A stretch of DNA of 28,573 bases from Megamonas sp. UBA1799 (GCA_002319815.1 DCFR01000024.1:1-28573), one strand, 5' to 3'. Shown: positions 7,372-15,442, counted from the stretch's first letter. Notes: generated by a model from the letters alone, not told the origin. Made by a program: numbers and translations.

Positions 7372-8241
7372 TTATTTCTTCATTTTGCTGACCGGAATAA
7401 ATCCGAGCTTGGCTACTTGACTGTTCTGGAAATCATCACTCATGACAAAATCAATGAACGCCTTAACAGCACCGGTAGGCTCTCCCTTTGTATACATATG
7501 TCCATAGCCATAAATAGGATATTTGCCGTCAATAATCGCCTGCGGCGTATATTTAACACCATCAAAGTCCAGTGTCTTTACTGTGTCATCGGCATAAGGA
7601 GCATCAACATAACCGATGGCACCCGGCGTATTGGCAATTGCTGCCCGGACGGCCCCGTTAGAATCCTGAATCACCGCATGATCGGTAAATTCCTGTCCCT
7701 TAAGCACTACATCGCTGATCGTGGCCCGGGACCCGGAAGATTTAGCGCGATGAATGAGCGTAATCGGCTGATCAGCGCCGCCCACCTCTTTCCAGTTGGT
7801 AATCTTGCCGGTGAGAATATCAATGGTCTGCTGTCTGGTCAGGCTGTTCACTGCATTCGCCTTATCGACAATAAATACAAACGGCTCAACAACAACTTTA
7901 TGATCGACCAGGCCCTTATCCTTATATTCCGCCGGCAGGAAGACATCTGAATTACCAATCTGCACGCTGCCTTCCGCCACCTGATTCATTCCCGTAAACG
8001 AACCGCCGCCGGCGATATTGACCGTGACCTTGCCATGCTGTGTCTGGAACGCCTCCTGCGCCGGCTTCAAAAGCGGCAGCAACGCCGTAGAACCGGAAGC
8101 GGTTACTTTCCCCGTCAATTCGGCTGCCGCCCCGCCCGCAGCCTCCGGTTTATCCGATCCGCCGCAGCCGGCAAATACCGCCGCGCCAATCATCAAAGCT
8201 CCGACCATCGCTGCCATTTTCTTCATCTTTCCCAACATCAT
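7372..8241 (-). CDS. pstS: PstS, phosphate-binding lipoprotein
   Basis: Extracytoplasmic binding protein that delivers phosphate to PstCA. The 289-aa protein has a lipoprotein signal (hydrophobic MAAMVGALMIGAAVFAGC, lipobox ending at Cys26). Phosphate-contact segments include SGSTALLPLL, GGSFTGMNQVAEGSVQIGNSD (given here in part: GGSFTGMNQ) and SGSRATISD. It heads the pstSCA operon. Upstream are three TTAACA-type repeats spaced 11 bp apart and a TATGAT -10 box, consistent with induction by phosphate limitation through PhoP/PhoB. The ribosome site is GGAGGGTGAG. Two ATG codons start the frame (MMLG); which one is used does not alter the signal peptide. Confidence 0.95.
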   Translation of the reverse strand: MMLGKMKKMAAMVGALMIGAAVFAGCGGSDKPEAAGGAAAELTGKVTASGSTALLPLLKPAQEAFQTQHGKVTVNIAGGGSFTGMNQVAEGSVQIGNSDVFLPAEYKDKGLVDHKVVVEPFVFIVDKANAVNSLTRQQTIDILTGKITNWKEVGGADQPITLIHRAKSSGSRATISDVVLKGQEFTDHAVIQDSNGAVRAAIANTPGAIGYVDAPYADDTVKTLDFDGVKYTPQAIIDGKYPIYGYGHMYTKGEPTGAVKAFIDFVMSDDFQNSQVAKLGFIPVSKMKK

Positions 8242-8289
8242 GTTCTCACCCTCCGTTAGAATTTTGTCTTCATTTCAACTTTCATCCTT

Positions 8290-8343
8290 ATCATAACGGA
8301 TTCCAGGGTAGCCGTTGTTATCTTCATGTTAAGATTATGTTGT
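8290..8343 (-). promoter_or_regulatory. pstS: Pho box array and promoter of pstSCA
   Basis: Read on the minus strand, ACAACA (8338-8343), TTAACA (8327-8332) and ATAACA (8316-8321) are separated by exactly 5 bp each, i.e. an 11-bp period. Twenty bases further is a -10 box TATGAT (8290-8295), and no good -35 is present. This matches the TTAACA-type direct repeats bound by PhoP in Bacillus and an activator-dependent promoter. Confidence 0.75.
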
Positions 8344-8474
8344 CATTTAACGCAGCTTTTTTAACATTGCTCAAAAATAAATTTACAATCCTTTTTTCTT
8401 CCTATATAAAGTAGAACTAATATTAAGCAGCACTATTTGGCTGCTTCTCTTGATACAGCCACAAATTATTCAGC

Positions 8475-8499
8475 AAAATTATTGCCGCTGCGGCAATAA
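8475..8499 (-). terminator. Possible terminator downstream of the SDR gene
   Basis: Ten-base arms TTATTGCCGC and GCGGCAATAA around a single central base (8479-8499) give a stem of about eight usable pairs. TTTTG follows on the minus strand. It lies about 180 bp after the SDR stop, and the short T tract makes it a moderate candidate. Confidence 0.45.
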
Positions 8500-8681
8500 A
8501 ACGCATCAAAGCAACACAAACCAATTTGAAGAAACCGGAGAAATCGATACGCACACATATTTAAGCCGCCCAGGATCAAACAGATCATAGACGGCCTAAT
8601 TCGTTATCTTTTACAGGCTATAAATTTTACAGTCTCATTTTATATGACCGGCGTTCTTTTCTCCTCCAGCCAGCACATAGA

Positions 8682-9461
8682 TTAACCATTTTTACGTTCA
8701 TACGCATAGGCTGGGTTCAGCACCCGGCTCCGGCCGCCGGAAATTTCCAGTTGTGCTGCAGTGATATAAGCTGCCCGGCTGCTGGCAAGAAAGACAATAG
8801 GAGCCGCAATATCCTCCGGTCGGCCAGAGCAGCGCAGCAAACTTTCCTTCACATTCCGTTCCAGTTCTTCCGGCAGAATGGTTCTTTGGGCCAAAGGAGT
8901 AAGCGTAAATCCCGGCAATACGCAGACCACCCGCATACCCCAGGCAGCCGTCTCGGCCGCAAAAGTATTCGTATAATTCACCACGGCCGATTTCAGTGGT
9001 CCATAGAGGGAAGCACGCCCTGCTGAAGCACAGCGGGCGGCCAAAGAAGCCACGTTGACAATAACACCTTTTGTCTTCTTTAAGTATGTGGCGGCTGCCT
9101 GACTGCCAAAAACAACCGACTTGAAACAAAGGGCATAGGTACGGTCAATTTCTTCCTCCGTATACCATTCTGCCCGGCGCTCAATAGTTCCCCCTACATT
9201 ATTGACCCATACATCAATATGGCCAAAATGTTTTTCTACATCGGCAGCAAAAGCATACACAGCTTTTTCCTGGGTCATATCGACACAGCGGCCAAAAGCT
9301 TGTGGCCCTAAATTCTGCAAGGCCTTTTGCAGTTTATCCTCACTGCGCCCGCAAAGAGCAACCTGACAGCCTTCTTTCTGAAACTCCCGGACCGTCGCTA
9401 AGCCGATCCCTTCCGTACTGCCAGTCACCACCGCTACCTTGCCGGTTAATCCCATATCCAC
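8682..9461 (-). CDS. SDR-family NAD(P)-dependent oxidoreductase
   Basis: A classical short-chain dehydrogenase/reductase of 259 aa. The Rossmann motif TGSTEGIG is at 13-20, NNVG at 87-90, and the catalytic residues are Ser139, Tyr153 and Lys157 (YGPLK). The C-terminal SGGRSRVLNP resembles the usual SGG ending. Substrate is unknown; relatives reduce ketones or oxidise alcohols and sugars. It is the last gene of the seven-gene operon, nine bases after the ABC ATPase stop. The start is GTG at 9461 with GAGGTG five bases upstream; an ATG two codons later is the alternative. Its place in the operon suggests it handles a carbonyl or hydroxyl product of the imported compound, but this is inference. 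Confidence 0.9.
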   Translation of the reverse strand: MDMGLTGKVAVVTGSTEGIGLATVREFQKEGCQVALCGRSEDKLQKALQNLGPQAFGRCVDMTQEKAVYAFAADVEKHFGHIDVWVNNVGGTIERRAEWYTEEEIDRTYALCFKSVVFGSQAAATYLKKTKGVIVNVASLAARCASAGRASLYGPLKSAVVNYTNTFAAETAAWGMRVVCVLPGFTLTPLAQRTILPEELERNVKESLLRCSGRPEDIAAPIVFLASSRAAYITAAQLEISGGRSRVLNPAYAYERKNG

Positions 9462-9470
9462 AAGATCACC

Positions 9471-10238
9471 TCATGCCATCATGGTCTGTTCTGCTTCATT
9501 TTCTCCCAAAATCCGCCGCAGAAAGCGCCGGGTTCTTTCCTGCTGCGGATGGGTAAAGATCTCTTCCGCCGTGCCTTCTTCCACGATGAGGCCATCGGCC
9601 ATAAATATAACATGACTGGCCACATCGCGAGCGAATTTCATCTCATGCGTAACGACAATCATCGTCGTCCCATCCCGGGCCAGATTTCGCATGACTTGCA
9701 ACACTTCCCCTACCAGTTCAGGATCCAGCGCCGAAGTTGGCTCATCAAAAAGAATCACATTGGGACGCACCGCCACGGCCCGGGCAATTCCGACCCTTTG
9801 CTGCTGCCCGCCCGAAAGCTGACTGGGATAATAATCCGCCCGATCGAGCATGCCGACTTTTTCCAAAGCCTGTTTGGCACGCGCCTCTGCTTCCTGCTCT
9901 TTTATGCCGCGGCCGACAACCAGTCCCAACATCACATTTTCCAGCGCTGTTTTATTCGCAAAAAGATTATATCCTTGAAAAACAAAGGCGGTCTTCCGGC
10001 GCACAGCAGCGATCTCTTTTTTGCTGGCCTGGCACAAAGAAAAAACATCGCCATCCAGTTCCATCTGTCCCTCATCCGCTTGTTCCAAAAAATTCAGACA
10101 GCGCAGAAACGTGGTTTTTCCCGATCCGCTGGGCCCCAAAATCACAATGACATCGCCCTTGGCAATATCCATATGGACATCCTTCAGCACTGCATTATCA
10201 CCAAAATGCTTGCGTACACCCTTGATCGACATAATCAT
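9471..10238 (-). CDS. Polar amino acid ABC transporter ATP-binding protein
   Basis: The energising subunit of a HisP/GlnQ-type amino acid importer. It has Walker A GPSGSGKTT, Q-loop VFQGYNLF, signature LSGGQQQRVGIARA, Walker B ILFDEPTSALDP and the switch histidine in VVTHEM. The start is placed at ATG 10238 (MIMSIKGVRKHF, 255 aa). AAAGGA lies ten bases upstream, while the ATG at 10247 is only one base from it, and the longer frame runs back into the permease. It follows the interrupted permease directly; that gene's stop is just before the ribosome site. Together with the permeases and the binding lipoprotein it forms one transporter, plausibly for cyst(e)ine or another sulfur amino acid given the desulfidase upstream. 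Confidence 0.93.
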   Translation of the reverse strand: MIMSIKGVRKHFGDNAVLKDVHMDIAKGDVIVILGPSGSGKTTFLRCLNFLEQADEGQMELDGDVFSLCQASKKEIAAVRRKTAFVFQGYNLFANKTALENVMLGLVVGRGIKEQEAEARAKQALEKVGMLDRADYYPSQLSGGQQQRVGIARAVAVRPNVILFDEPTSALDPELVGEVLQVMRNLARDGTTMIVVTHEMKFARDVASHVIFMADGLIVEEGTAEEIFTHPQQERTRRFLRRILGENEAEQTMMA

Positions 10239-10255
10239 AGAAATCATATCCTTTC

Positions 10256-10960
10256 TCACACGGCACGAAAGGCTCCGATATGCTGCTCGGCAAATCGATA
10301 AGCCAGCTGAATCACAGTGCAAATAATGATATAGACAAAAAACACATCCAAATAGGCCTCGATATAGTTGTAACCATAGGATGCAGCAATTTTACCTATG
10401 GCGGTAATATCCTTCACTGTCATCAAAAATGCCAATGAAGTCCCTTTGATAAGATTCACGGTAATATTACAGATAGAAGGCATTGCTACCACGATTGCCT
10501 ACGGAATGATGATATGACGATAGGTCTGCAGTTCGGACAAACCAATGGAAACGCCGGCCTCCAATTGCCCCGGAGAGATGCTCAGCAGCGCGGAACGAAA
10601 CACCTCCGCCAGCAGCGCCACCGTATTGAGCGTAAATACAGCTACCGCATACCAGAAGGGATCCACGCGATCAAATACATTAAAGTCACTGCCCACCGCG
10701 CGAAACAATACATTGAGAAAACTTGGCAGCAGACTGTAGAGCAGCAGAATCTGCAAAATGATCGGCGTCCCGCGAACGAAAGAGATATACACTTTCGTCA
10801 CGCAGCTGCCAAATACATGTCCTTTAATCCGCAGCATGGCCATATAAAAAGCCAGCGGCGCCGCCAGCAGCAGGGAAAGTGCCGTAAGTTTCAGCGTTGC
10901 TCCGGCCCCGCTCCAAACTTTTATAAAAGTATCCGCCATAAAGGCATAATCCAATTCCAT
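10256..10960 (-). pseudogene. Amino acid ABC permease interrupted by an in-frame amber codon
   Basis: A HisM/GlnP-type permease that would be 234 aa if read through. Codon 154 (10499-10501) is TAG. The 153 residues before it end ...GLSELQTYRHIIIP, and the frame resumes immediately with AIVVAMPSICNITVNL and continues to a normal end at 10256. Homologous permeases, including the neighbour at 10994-11755, have Gln here (LPQA in the EAA loop), so a single CAG-to-TAG change explains it. No other damage is visible, which points to a recent mutation, a sequencing error or suppressed readthrough. The start at 10960 has AAAGGAGG nine bases upstream. Truncation removes the last membrane helices and the ATPase-contact loop, so the short product alone should not work. 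Confidence 0.88.
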
Positions 10961-10993
10961 GATGCGCTGCCTCCTTTAAACGCTACGCTGCTT

Positions 10994-11755
10994 TTATTCA
11001 TTTTTTGTATTTACTAAGGACCAGGCCATTGGCCTTGTTTTCTGTGCTTGGCGCTGAACGTTTCTGCTCCGATCAAGCCACCGTTCCAGCTTCAGGAATC
11101 CCTCGCCCAGTAAAGTTGTTACGCCCCAATAAATAATCATACAAGCAAGATAGATTTCAATGCCATAAGCGCCATAATTCTGCGCAATAATGAGATTTCC
11201 TTCGCCCAACATATCAATGAGCCCGATGGTATAAGCCAGGGCGCCTTCCTTCAATAGATTAATGACCGAATTGCCAAAGTTCGGCAGAGCAATGACAGCT
11301 GCCTGCGGCAGCACAACCGTGCGCAGCGCCTGCAGCGGTGAAAGCCCGATACTAACCGCCGCTTCATACTGCCCCTTAGGGACCGCTTCATAAGCAGCCC
11401 GAAAGATTTCCGAAATATAAGCACTGAAAAGCAGTGAAAAAGTAATGATCGCAAATACCGATCGATTCATGTCATTTATATCATAACCCGTCAGTGCCTC
11501 CGCCATTTGAGGCAGACCATAAAAAACAATGAACAACAGCACAATGGATGGCGTGCAGCGCATGATATAAGTATATCCATGCGCCAGCCAACGCCCCGCC
11601 GGATTTTTTCCCAGCTTTGCTCCCGCCAGTACCATGCCAAATAATGAGCCAAAAATGATGCTGGTCGCAGCTACCAGCACCGTGACCCACAAAAACGACA
11701 ACAACTCCGGCATAACAGAAAATATGACCAAGGGATTAAAAGGTCTGGTATCCAT
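10994..11755 (-). CDS. Polar amino acid ABC transporter permease
   Basis: A membrane subunit of the amino acid importer, 253 aa, with about five membrane helices. The EAA loop is EAAVSIGLSPLQALRTVVLPQA followed by NSVINLLKEGALAYTIG, as in cystine/polar amino acid permeases (HisMQ family; shown here as EAAVSIGLSPLQ and VVLPQA). The 25-30 residue C-terminal tail is polar and Arg/Gln-rich. The ATG at 11755 has AGGAGG nine bases upstream. It lies between the binding-protein gene, with a hairpin-containing gap, and the interrupted second permease. Two-permease systems of this type include the Bacillus TcyJKLMN cystine importer. If the second permease is truly dead, this subunit would have to work as a homodimer. 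Confidence 0.92.
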   Translation of the reverse strand: MDTRPFNPLVIFSVMPELLSFLWVTVLVAATSIIFGSLFGMVLAGAKLGKNPAGRWLAHGYTYIMRCTPSIVLLFIVFYGLPQMAEALTGYDINDMNRSVFAIITFSLLFSAYISEIFRAAYEAVPKGQYEAAVSIGLSPLQALRTVVLPQAAVIALPNFGNSVINLLKEGALAYTIGLIDMLGEGNLIIAQNYGAYGIEIYLACMIIYWGVTTLLGEGFLKLERWLDRSRNVQRQAQKTRPMAWSLVNTKNE

Positions 11756-11871
11756 AATGACCTTCCTCCTTTACTTAACGTACAACCAACACTTCAAGTG
11801 CTGGAATGCCCCTATTGGCAATTTGTCGGGCAATATCATAAACCAGCTAAGACGAAACTTTTAATTCTATG

Positions 11872-11925
11872 AAAAAAAGAATGCCATCCATTTGAATCCC
11901 CCAGCAATGCCAGGGGATTTAAATG
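11872..11925 (-). terminator. Partial terminator between binding-protein and permease genes
   Basis: Arms CATTTGAATCCCC (11889-11901) and GGGGATTTAAATG (11913-11925) pair over 13 positions with one mismatch on the minus strand, just after the binding-protein stop. Seven T residues (11872-11878) follow ten bases later. The imperfect spacing suggests attenuation, giving excess binding protein relative to permease, rather than full termination. A second short hairpin (CCAACACTT/AAGTGCTGG with one mismatch, 11788-11806) lies before the permease. Confidence 0.5.
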
Positions 11926-11926
11926 A

Positions 11927-12799
11927 TCATTGAGGAATGTATTTCGACAAAGACTCCCCAAAGAATTTTTGCTCCAATTCGCCGATGCGGCCTTCATCGC
12001 GCAGTTCTTGAATCGCCTGATCCACTTGGTCTGCCAATTTCTGCTGCTTTTTATTAATGAGAGGATACGTTGGAATTCCCTTATAGCGCAAATAGGTCAA
12101 TTTATCTGCAAACGCATGGTACGGAGCATCTTCTTTAGCAATATTATTTTTATAGCTGAGTTCTATCTCTAAATAAGCATCATAGCGTCCTTCCATCACC
12201 CAAGAATAAGCATCAGAATTTTGGAACGCCTCTGATGATGTAAGTTTAATTGGCCGATCCGAATGCGCTTTATTATAATCATCAATGACCATATAACGGG
12301 CATCCTGCGGAGCAATTGGCACCAATTTGCCGCTGTAGGCCGCAAAGCTGTCTATATCCTTAATTTGATCCGCTGTATCCTTACGGATAACCAAGCCAAT
12401 AACACTAACCCCGATATAATTCTTGGTGAAAATATACTTCTTCTGCCGAGCCTCGGTTTTCCAAATCCCTTTGGTGCCTATGGTATATTTTCCAGATTCG
12501 ACCCCAATCAACAAATCATCATCGGAAGTTGGTACAAATTTCCAGTTATACTGGGGCAGCTTTTTGGCTACTTCCTGCATAACAGCTACCTCAAAACCAT
12601 CCGCTTCACCATTTTCATTCACGAAATCATAGGGAACATAATAATTTGTATAAGCGACCGTTACCGTTTTTTTATCTCCCTCAGCACCGCTGCCGGAAGA
12701 CGCCGTATCCGTTTTTTTACTACAGCCGGTAAAAGCTGCCGCCACGGCTATGACCATGGATAAGATAAAAAGTTTGCGGCCCAGTTTATGCCAATTCAT
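11927..12799 (-). CDS. Amino acid ABC transporter substrate-binding lipoprotein
   Basis: A 290-aa extracytoplasmic solute-binding protein of the amino acid (SBP_bac_3) family. It has a basic start (MNWHKLGRKLF), a hydrophobic stretch and lipobox AFTGC with Cys26, then a linker rich in Ser/Gly. Characteristic features are YVPYDFVNENGEADGFEVAV near the mature N terminus (key residues YVPYDF and GFEVAV) and IGTKGIWKTEARQKKY. The ATG at 12799 is preferred over a GTG three codons earlier because GGAGAGGTG is well spaced from the ATG. The ligand cannot be read from the sequence. The upstream desulfidase gene suggests a sulfur amino acid. It is 29 bp after the MtaA-like gene. Confidence 0.92.
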   Translation of the reverse strand: MNWHKLGRKLFILSMVIAVAAAFTGCSKKTDTASSGSGAEGDKKTVTVAYTNYYVPYDFVNENGEADGFEVAVMQEVAKKLPQYNWKFVPTSDDDLLIGVESGKYTIGTKGIWKTEARQKKYIFTKNYIGVSVIGLVIRKDTADQIKDIDSFAAYSGKLVPIAPQDARYMVIDDYNKAHSDRPIKLTSSEAFQNSDAYSWVMEGRYDAYLEIELSYKNNIAKEDAPYHAFADKLTYLRYKGIPTYPLINKKQQKLADQVDQAIQELRDEGRIGELEQKFFGESLSKYIPQ

Positions 12800-12828
12800 G
12801 CAAAACACCTCTCCTCATCAAGATCGGT

Positions 12829-13827
12829 TTATCGTGCTGCTTTGCGCACCCATTCAAAACGCTGCCAATCCGTATCTCTGGGAACCGTACAATCTGCTCC
12901 CAGAAGAATGCCCTGTCGGCCGGCCTGCTGCAGGATACGCTTTGTTTCCTGCTCGATTTCAGCCTGCGTTCCCCTATACAGAATATCCGTCGGTTCATTG
13001 CCAAAGCCGCCAATAGCCGCCCGCTGATCAAATATCTTCCGTCCCTCTTCCAAAGAAACGCCCTCGACAACCGCCGCCCAATTGATCGTCTTAACATCAT
13101 AATCCGCATACCATGAAAGATTATTGCGATGTCCCGACCAACCGCAAATATGCAGGATGTTATATTGACTGGCCCGGTTAGCCGCCGCCAGGATTTCTTT
13201 CTCTCCCGGCGCCATGACTTCATCATAAATCTTACGCGTGATTCCCCGGCCGATAAGATTTTGCAAACTCAGATAGATACCGGTTGCTCCGCCCTCTTGA
13301 ATAATCCGTTCCGAAAGAGTAGCAAGATCATGAGCGATGACCTCCAACCCCTGCCGAACCGCCGACGGATTCTCCTCGATGGCTTCAGCCAAAAACGCTT
13401 CCCCGGTCGCCAGTTCCGGACGCATGAACTTGATTGTAGTACCGGCGCAAAATACATTATAGAACATGGGCGTATCTTCGCCATAACGATGGGTCAGTTC
13501 CTTTGCATAAGCAATCTGCTGCGTAAACCAGGGATCATCATTGGCGAGCGGCTTAATTTTTCGAAAATCAGCCGCCGTCTGCAAATTTTTGGCCGTATCA
13601 TTCTCATAAGGAAAAAAACCATCGGTCATTATTTTTACAAAATCCGGATGTACAGTATCAATATATTTTATTTCCCCGGCCAGCAATTCATCATTCAATT
13701 CCGGCTGCTGAAAAGCATCCGAATGAACCTCATCCTTTAAAAAGTGAAACCAAAAACTCGACGGCACTCTTTCTGTAGATTTGTTATCCATTGCAGCCAA
13801 TACAAGCTCTTTTTTTGTTTGTGCCAT
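12829..13827 (-). CDS. Uroporphyrinogen decarboxylase family protein (MtaA/CmuA-like)
   Basis: A 332-aa protein of the URO-D superfamily, resembling methylcobamide:thiol methyltransferases more than heme-pathway HemE. It starts KKELVLAAMDNKSTERVP, and it has the zinc-ligand pattern His226-x-Cys228 (LHICGW) with a distal Cys313 (LLGADCTVP), as in MtaA-type enzymes. These bind a thiol through zinc and move a methyl group to or from a corrinoid. No corrinoid-binding protein gene is in the window. The start at 13827 has GGGGGA five bases upstream. It is the second gene of the operon, between the desulfidase and the transporter, so a role in processing the imported thiol or methylthio compound is possible. 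The actual reaction is unknown. Confidence 0.85.
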   Translation of the reverse strand: MAQTKKELVLAAMDNKSTERVPSSFWFHFLKDEVHSDAFQQPELNDELLAGEIKYIDTVHPDFVKIMTDGFFPYENDTAKNLQTAADFRKIKPLANDDPWFTQQIAYAKELTHRYGEDTPMFYNVFCAGTTIKFMRPELATGEAFLAEAIEENPSAVRQGLEVIAHDLATLSERIIQEGGATGIYLSLQNLIGRGITRKIYDEVMAPGEKEILAAANRASQYNILHICGWSGHRNNLSWYADYDVKTINWAAVVEGVSLEEGRKIFDQRAAIGGFGNEPTDILYRGTQAEIEQETKRILQQAGRQGILLGADCTVPRDTDWQRFEWVRKAAR

Positions 13828-13866
13828 TATAAATCCCCCTTGTTTATTTTGTTGAATTTTCTACAT

Positions 13867-13890
13867 GCCGGGCAGAATCAATTGCCCAGC
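13867..13890 (-). other. Hairpin over the desulfidase stop codon
   Basis: GCCGGGCA and TGCCCAGC (13867-13874 and 13883-13890) pair with one wobble around an eight-base loop that covers the stop codon region. No T tract follows on the minus strand, so this is more likely an RNA-stability element than a terminator. Confidence 0.4.
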
Positions 13891-15143
13891 ATGATATTCA
13901 ATATTTCAACATCGGTACTTTTCATACCTACGCGGCCAACTCGTCCAAAATTCTCGATGGTTTGCTCACAGTCCTTTTCTACCAGTCCTTCCCCATAAGG
14001 AAAAACGAAACCATTTTTCGCCATTTCATAGCCAACAATACCAGCATCCACCGCTGCGGATATTTTTGAAGCACAAGATGCTTTGGCCCCATCGCAAACG
14101 ATGCCGCCTACCGTATCGATTGCATTGATCAGCGTATTTTGAATGACTTGCGAATCTTCATTATACAGATAAGCAATTCCGCAGCCAGAGGCAGCCCCCG
14201 CAGATACCGCCCCACAATAAGCAGAAAGACTGCCAATAAAATATTTTTGATGCAGCGCGATCAGATTGGTCAATATCAGCGCCCTTTTTAATTTTTCTTC
14301 CGAAGCGCCTATTTCCTGTGCATACACCACCACCGGCATGGTGCAGGTAATCCCCTGATTGCCGCTGCCGGAATTAATGATGACCGGCAGCGAACAGCCA
14401 TTCATGCGGGCATCGGAACCGGCGGCAGCCGCCGCCCGAGCCTTGGTACGAACATTGCCGGCATCGGTCCGCAGCAGCGTATAACCTACGCCCGCTCCCC
14501 ATACTTGCTGCAGCCCTGCTGTAGAAATTTTAGTATTATAAGCAATCTGGCGAGAAATAAGCGCGTCCACATCCTGCATCCGCACTTCATCGGCAAAAGT
14601 CAGGATATCGTCCATGTTCAGTTTGCTTTTATCCCCTTTGCGGACTTCTGTCGGACTTTTCCTGTCACACAAAATCTCACCATTTTTCTCAATATAGGAA
14701 ACATGATCGTGATTCGTGCGAATTTCTACTACAGCACTTTCCGCTTTAGCGAAAACCTCAACATGGATAAACAGATTTTCTTCCCCATCCGCCAGCTCAC
14801 ACTGGCAAAAACCTTTAGCGCACAACTGCCGTGTATGCGCCACAGCAAGTTCATCGACCTCAGCTATAACCTCAAGTCCCTTATCCGGGTTCCCAGCCAG
14901 GATGCCTAAGACGGCCGCTGGGGCGATTCCTCGCTGCCCGCCGGAATTTGGTACGACAACACCCTTGACATTTTTGATAATATTGCCGCTGCAGCGCACC
15001 ACCATATGATCCGGTTTTTTTCCCAACACCGCTCTGGCTTTGGCTGCTGCCAGTGCTACCGCAATAGGTTCGGTGCATCCCATAGCCGGCAGCAGCTCCT
15101 CCCGCAAAATAGTCAAATAATTTTCATACTGTTTCTTATCCAT
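13878..15143 (-). CDS. L-cysteine desulfidase family protein (CyuA/YhaM, UPF0597)
   Basis: Members of this family are oxygen-sensitive [4Fe-4S] enzymes that break L-cysteine into pyruvate, ammonia and sulfide; the fold is related to L-serine dehydratase. The 421-aa protein has the conserved MGCTEP (Cys23), NSGGQRGIAPAAVLG, the NSGSGNQG motif, and Cys-rich segments SAYCGAVSAG, SGCGIAY and IVCDGAKASC that supply cluster ligands. The start is set at ATG 15143 (MDKKQYENYL), with GGTGAG seven bases upstream; a TTG eight codons earlier has no such site. It is the first gene of a seven-gene operon with a strong promoter and a terminator-like leader hairpin. Activity on cysteine rather than another amino acid is inferred from the family. 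Confidence 0.9.
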   Translation of the reverse strand: MDKKQYENYLTILREELLPAMGCTEPIAVALAAAKARAVLGKKPDHMVVRCSGNIIKNVKGVVVPNSGGQRGIAPAAVLGILAGNPDKGLEVIAEVDELAVAHTRQLCAKGFCQCELADGEENLFIHVEVFAKAESAVVEIRTNHDHVSYIEKNGEILCDRKSPTEVRKGDKSKLNMDDILTFADEVRMQDVDALISRQIAYNTKISTAGLQQVWGAGVGYTLLRTDAGNVRTKARAAAAAGSDARMNGCSLPVIINSGSGNQGITCTMPVVVYAQEIGASEEKLKRALILTNLIALHQKYFIGSLSAYCGAVSAGAASGCGIAYLYNEDSQVIQNTLINAIDTVGGIVCDGAKASCASKISAAVDAGIVGYEMAKNGFVFPYGEGLVEKDCEQTIENFGRVGRVGMKSTDVEILNIMLGN

Positions 15144-15190
15144 TCTGTTCTCACCATCCTTTAGCAACTATACCATGAAATAAAAGCAAT

Positions 15191-15232
15191 AAAAAAGGCG
15201 CCGTTACAGACAAATGTCTGTACCAAGCGCCC
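15191..15232 (-). terminator. Leader terminator/attenuator of the desulfidase operon
   Basis: On the minus strand a two-part stem forms: outer GGCGCT/GGCGCC (one wobble) and inner TACAGAC/GTCTGTA with an ATTT loop (15197-15232), followed by six T residues (15191-15196). It begins about 16 nt after the predicted transcription start and ends about 50 nt before the first gene. Placed there, it must be bypassed for the operon to be expressed. The inner part is also an 18-bp DNA palindrome (15205-15222) and could instead be an operator. Confidence 0.65.
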
Positions 15233-15254
15233 TTGCTTTATATTTATAAGAAAG

Positions 15255-15283
15255 ATAATACATTAACTTCAATAAAATGTCAA
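15255..15283 (-). promoter_or_regulatory. Promoter of the desulfidase/ABC/SDR operon
   Basis: Minus-strand TTGACA (15278-15283), 17-bp spacer, TATTAT (15255-15260). This is near the housekeeping consensus, with a predicted start near 15248. A promoter this strong in front of a leader terminator suggests control after initiation, or by a repressor. Confidence 0.8.
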
Positions 15284-15442
15284 GAAAAATATTCTATAGA
15301 TGACGACAATTCCAACAAATATTCATTGTATATTGTTTTACCCTCCATTGTCCTGTAACCGCAAATAGAAACACCGGATGTTTCTTAAAAAACCTTTCAC
15401 GCATAGGGAAGTGCGGCAGCCGATCGTCTTACAAAAGCAGCT

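Larger units (their letters stand above)
8242..8681. other. 440-bp intergenic region between the SDR gene and pstS
   Basis: The pstS-proximal 100 bp hold the Pho boxes and promoter. At 8479-8499 there is a perfect inverted repeat (TTATTGCCGC/GCGGCAATAA) followed on the minus strand by TTTT, a plausible terminator for the operon that ends with the SDR gene. The remainder (about 8360-8470 and 8500-8680) is AT-rich with no convincing ORF, RNA gene or repeat. Confidence 0.6.

Noticed and set aside
8360..8388. Additional TTAACA and TTTACA on the plus strand near pstS
   Set aside because: Their spacing does not fit the 11-bp period, and no plus-strand gene lies nearby.
9549..10301. 250-aa plus-strand frame opposite the ABC ATPase
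   Set aside because: Antisense to a gene with all ABC ATPase motifs; composition is not protein-like.
10256..10492. Separate 78-aa membrane protein
   Set aside because: It is the in-frame continuation of the interrupted permease, matching the C-terminal part of that family.
10499..10501. TAG as a pyrrolysine codon
   Set aside because: The position is a conserved Gln in an ABC permease, not a methylamine methyltransferase; a simple nonsense change is the better explanation.
12829..13827. HemE (heme-pathway uroporphyrinogen decarboxylase)
   Set aside because: The His-x-Cys plus distal Cys zinc pattern and the operon context fit MtaA-like proteins; no other heme genes are nearby.
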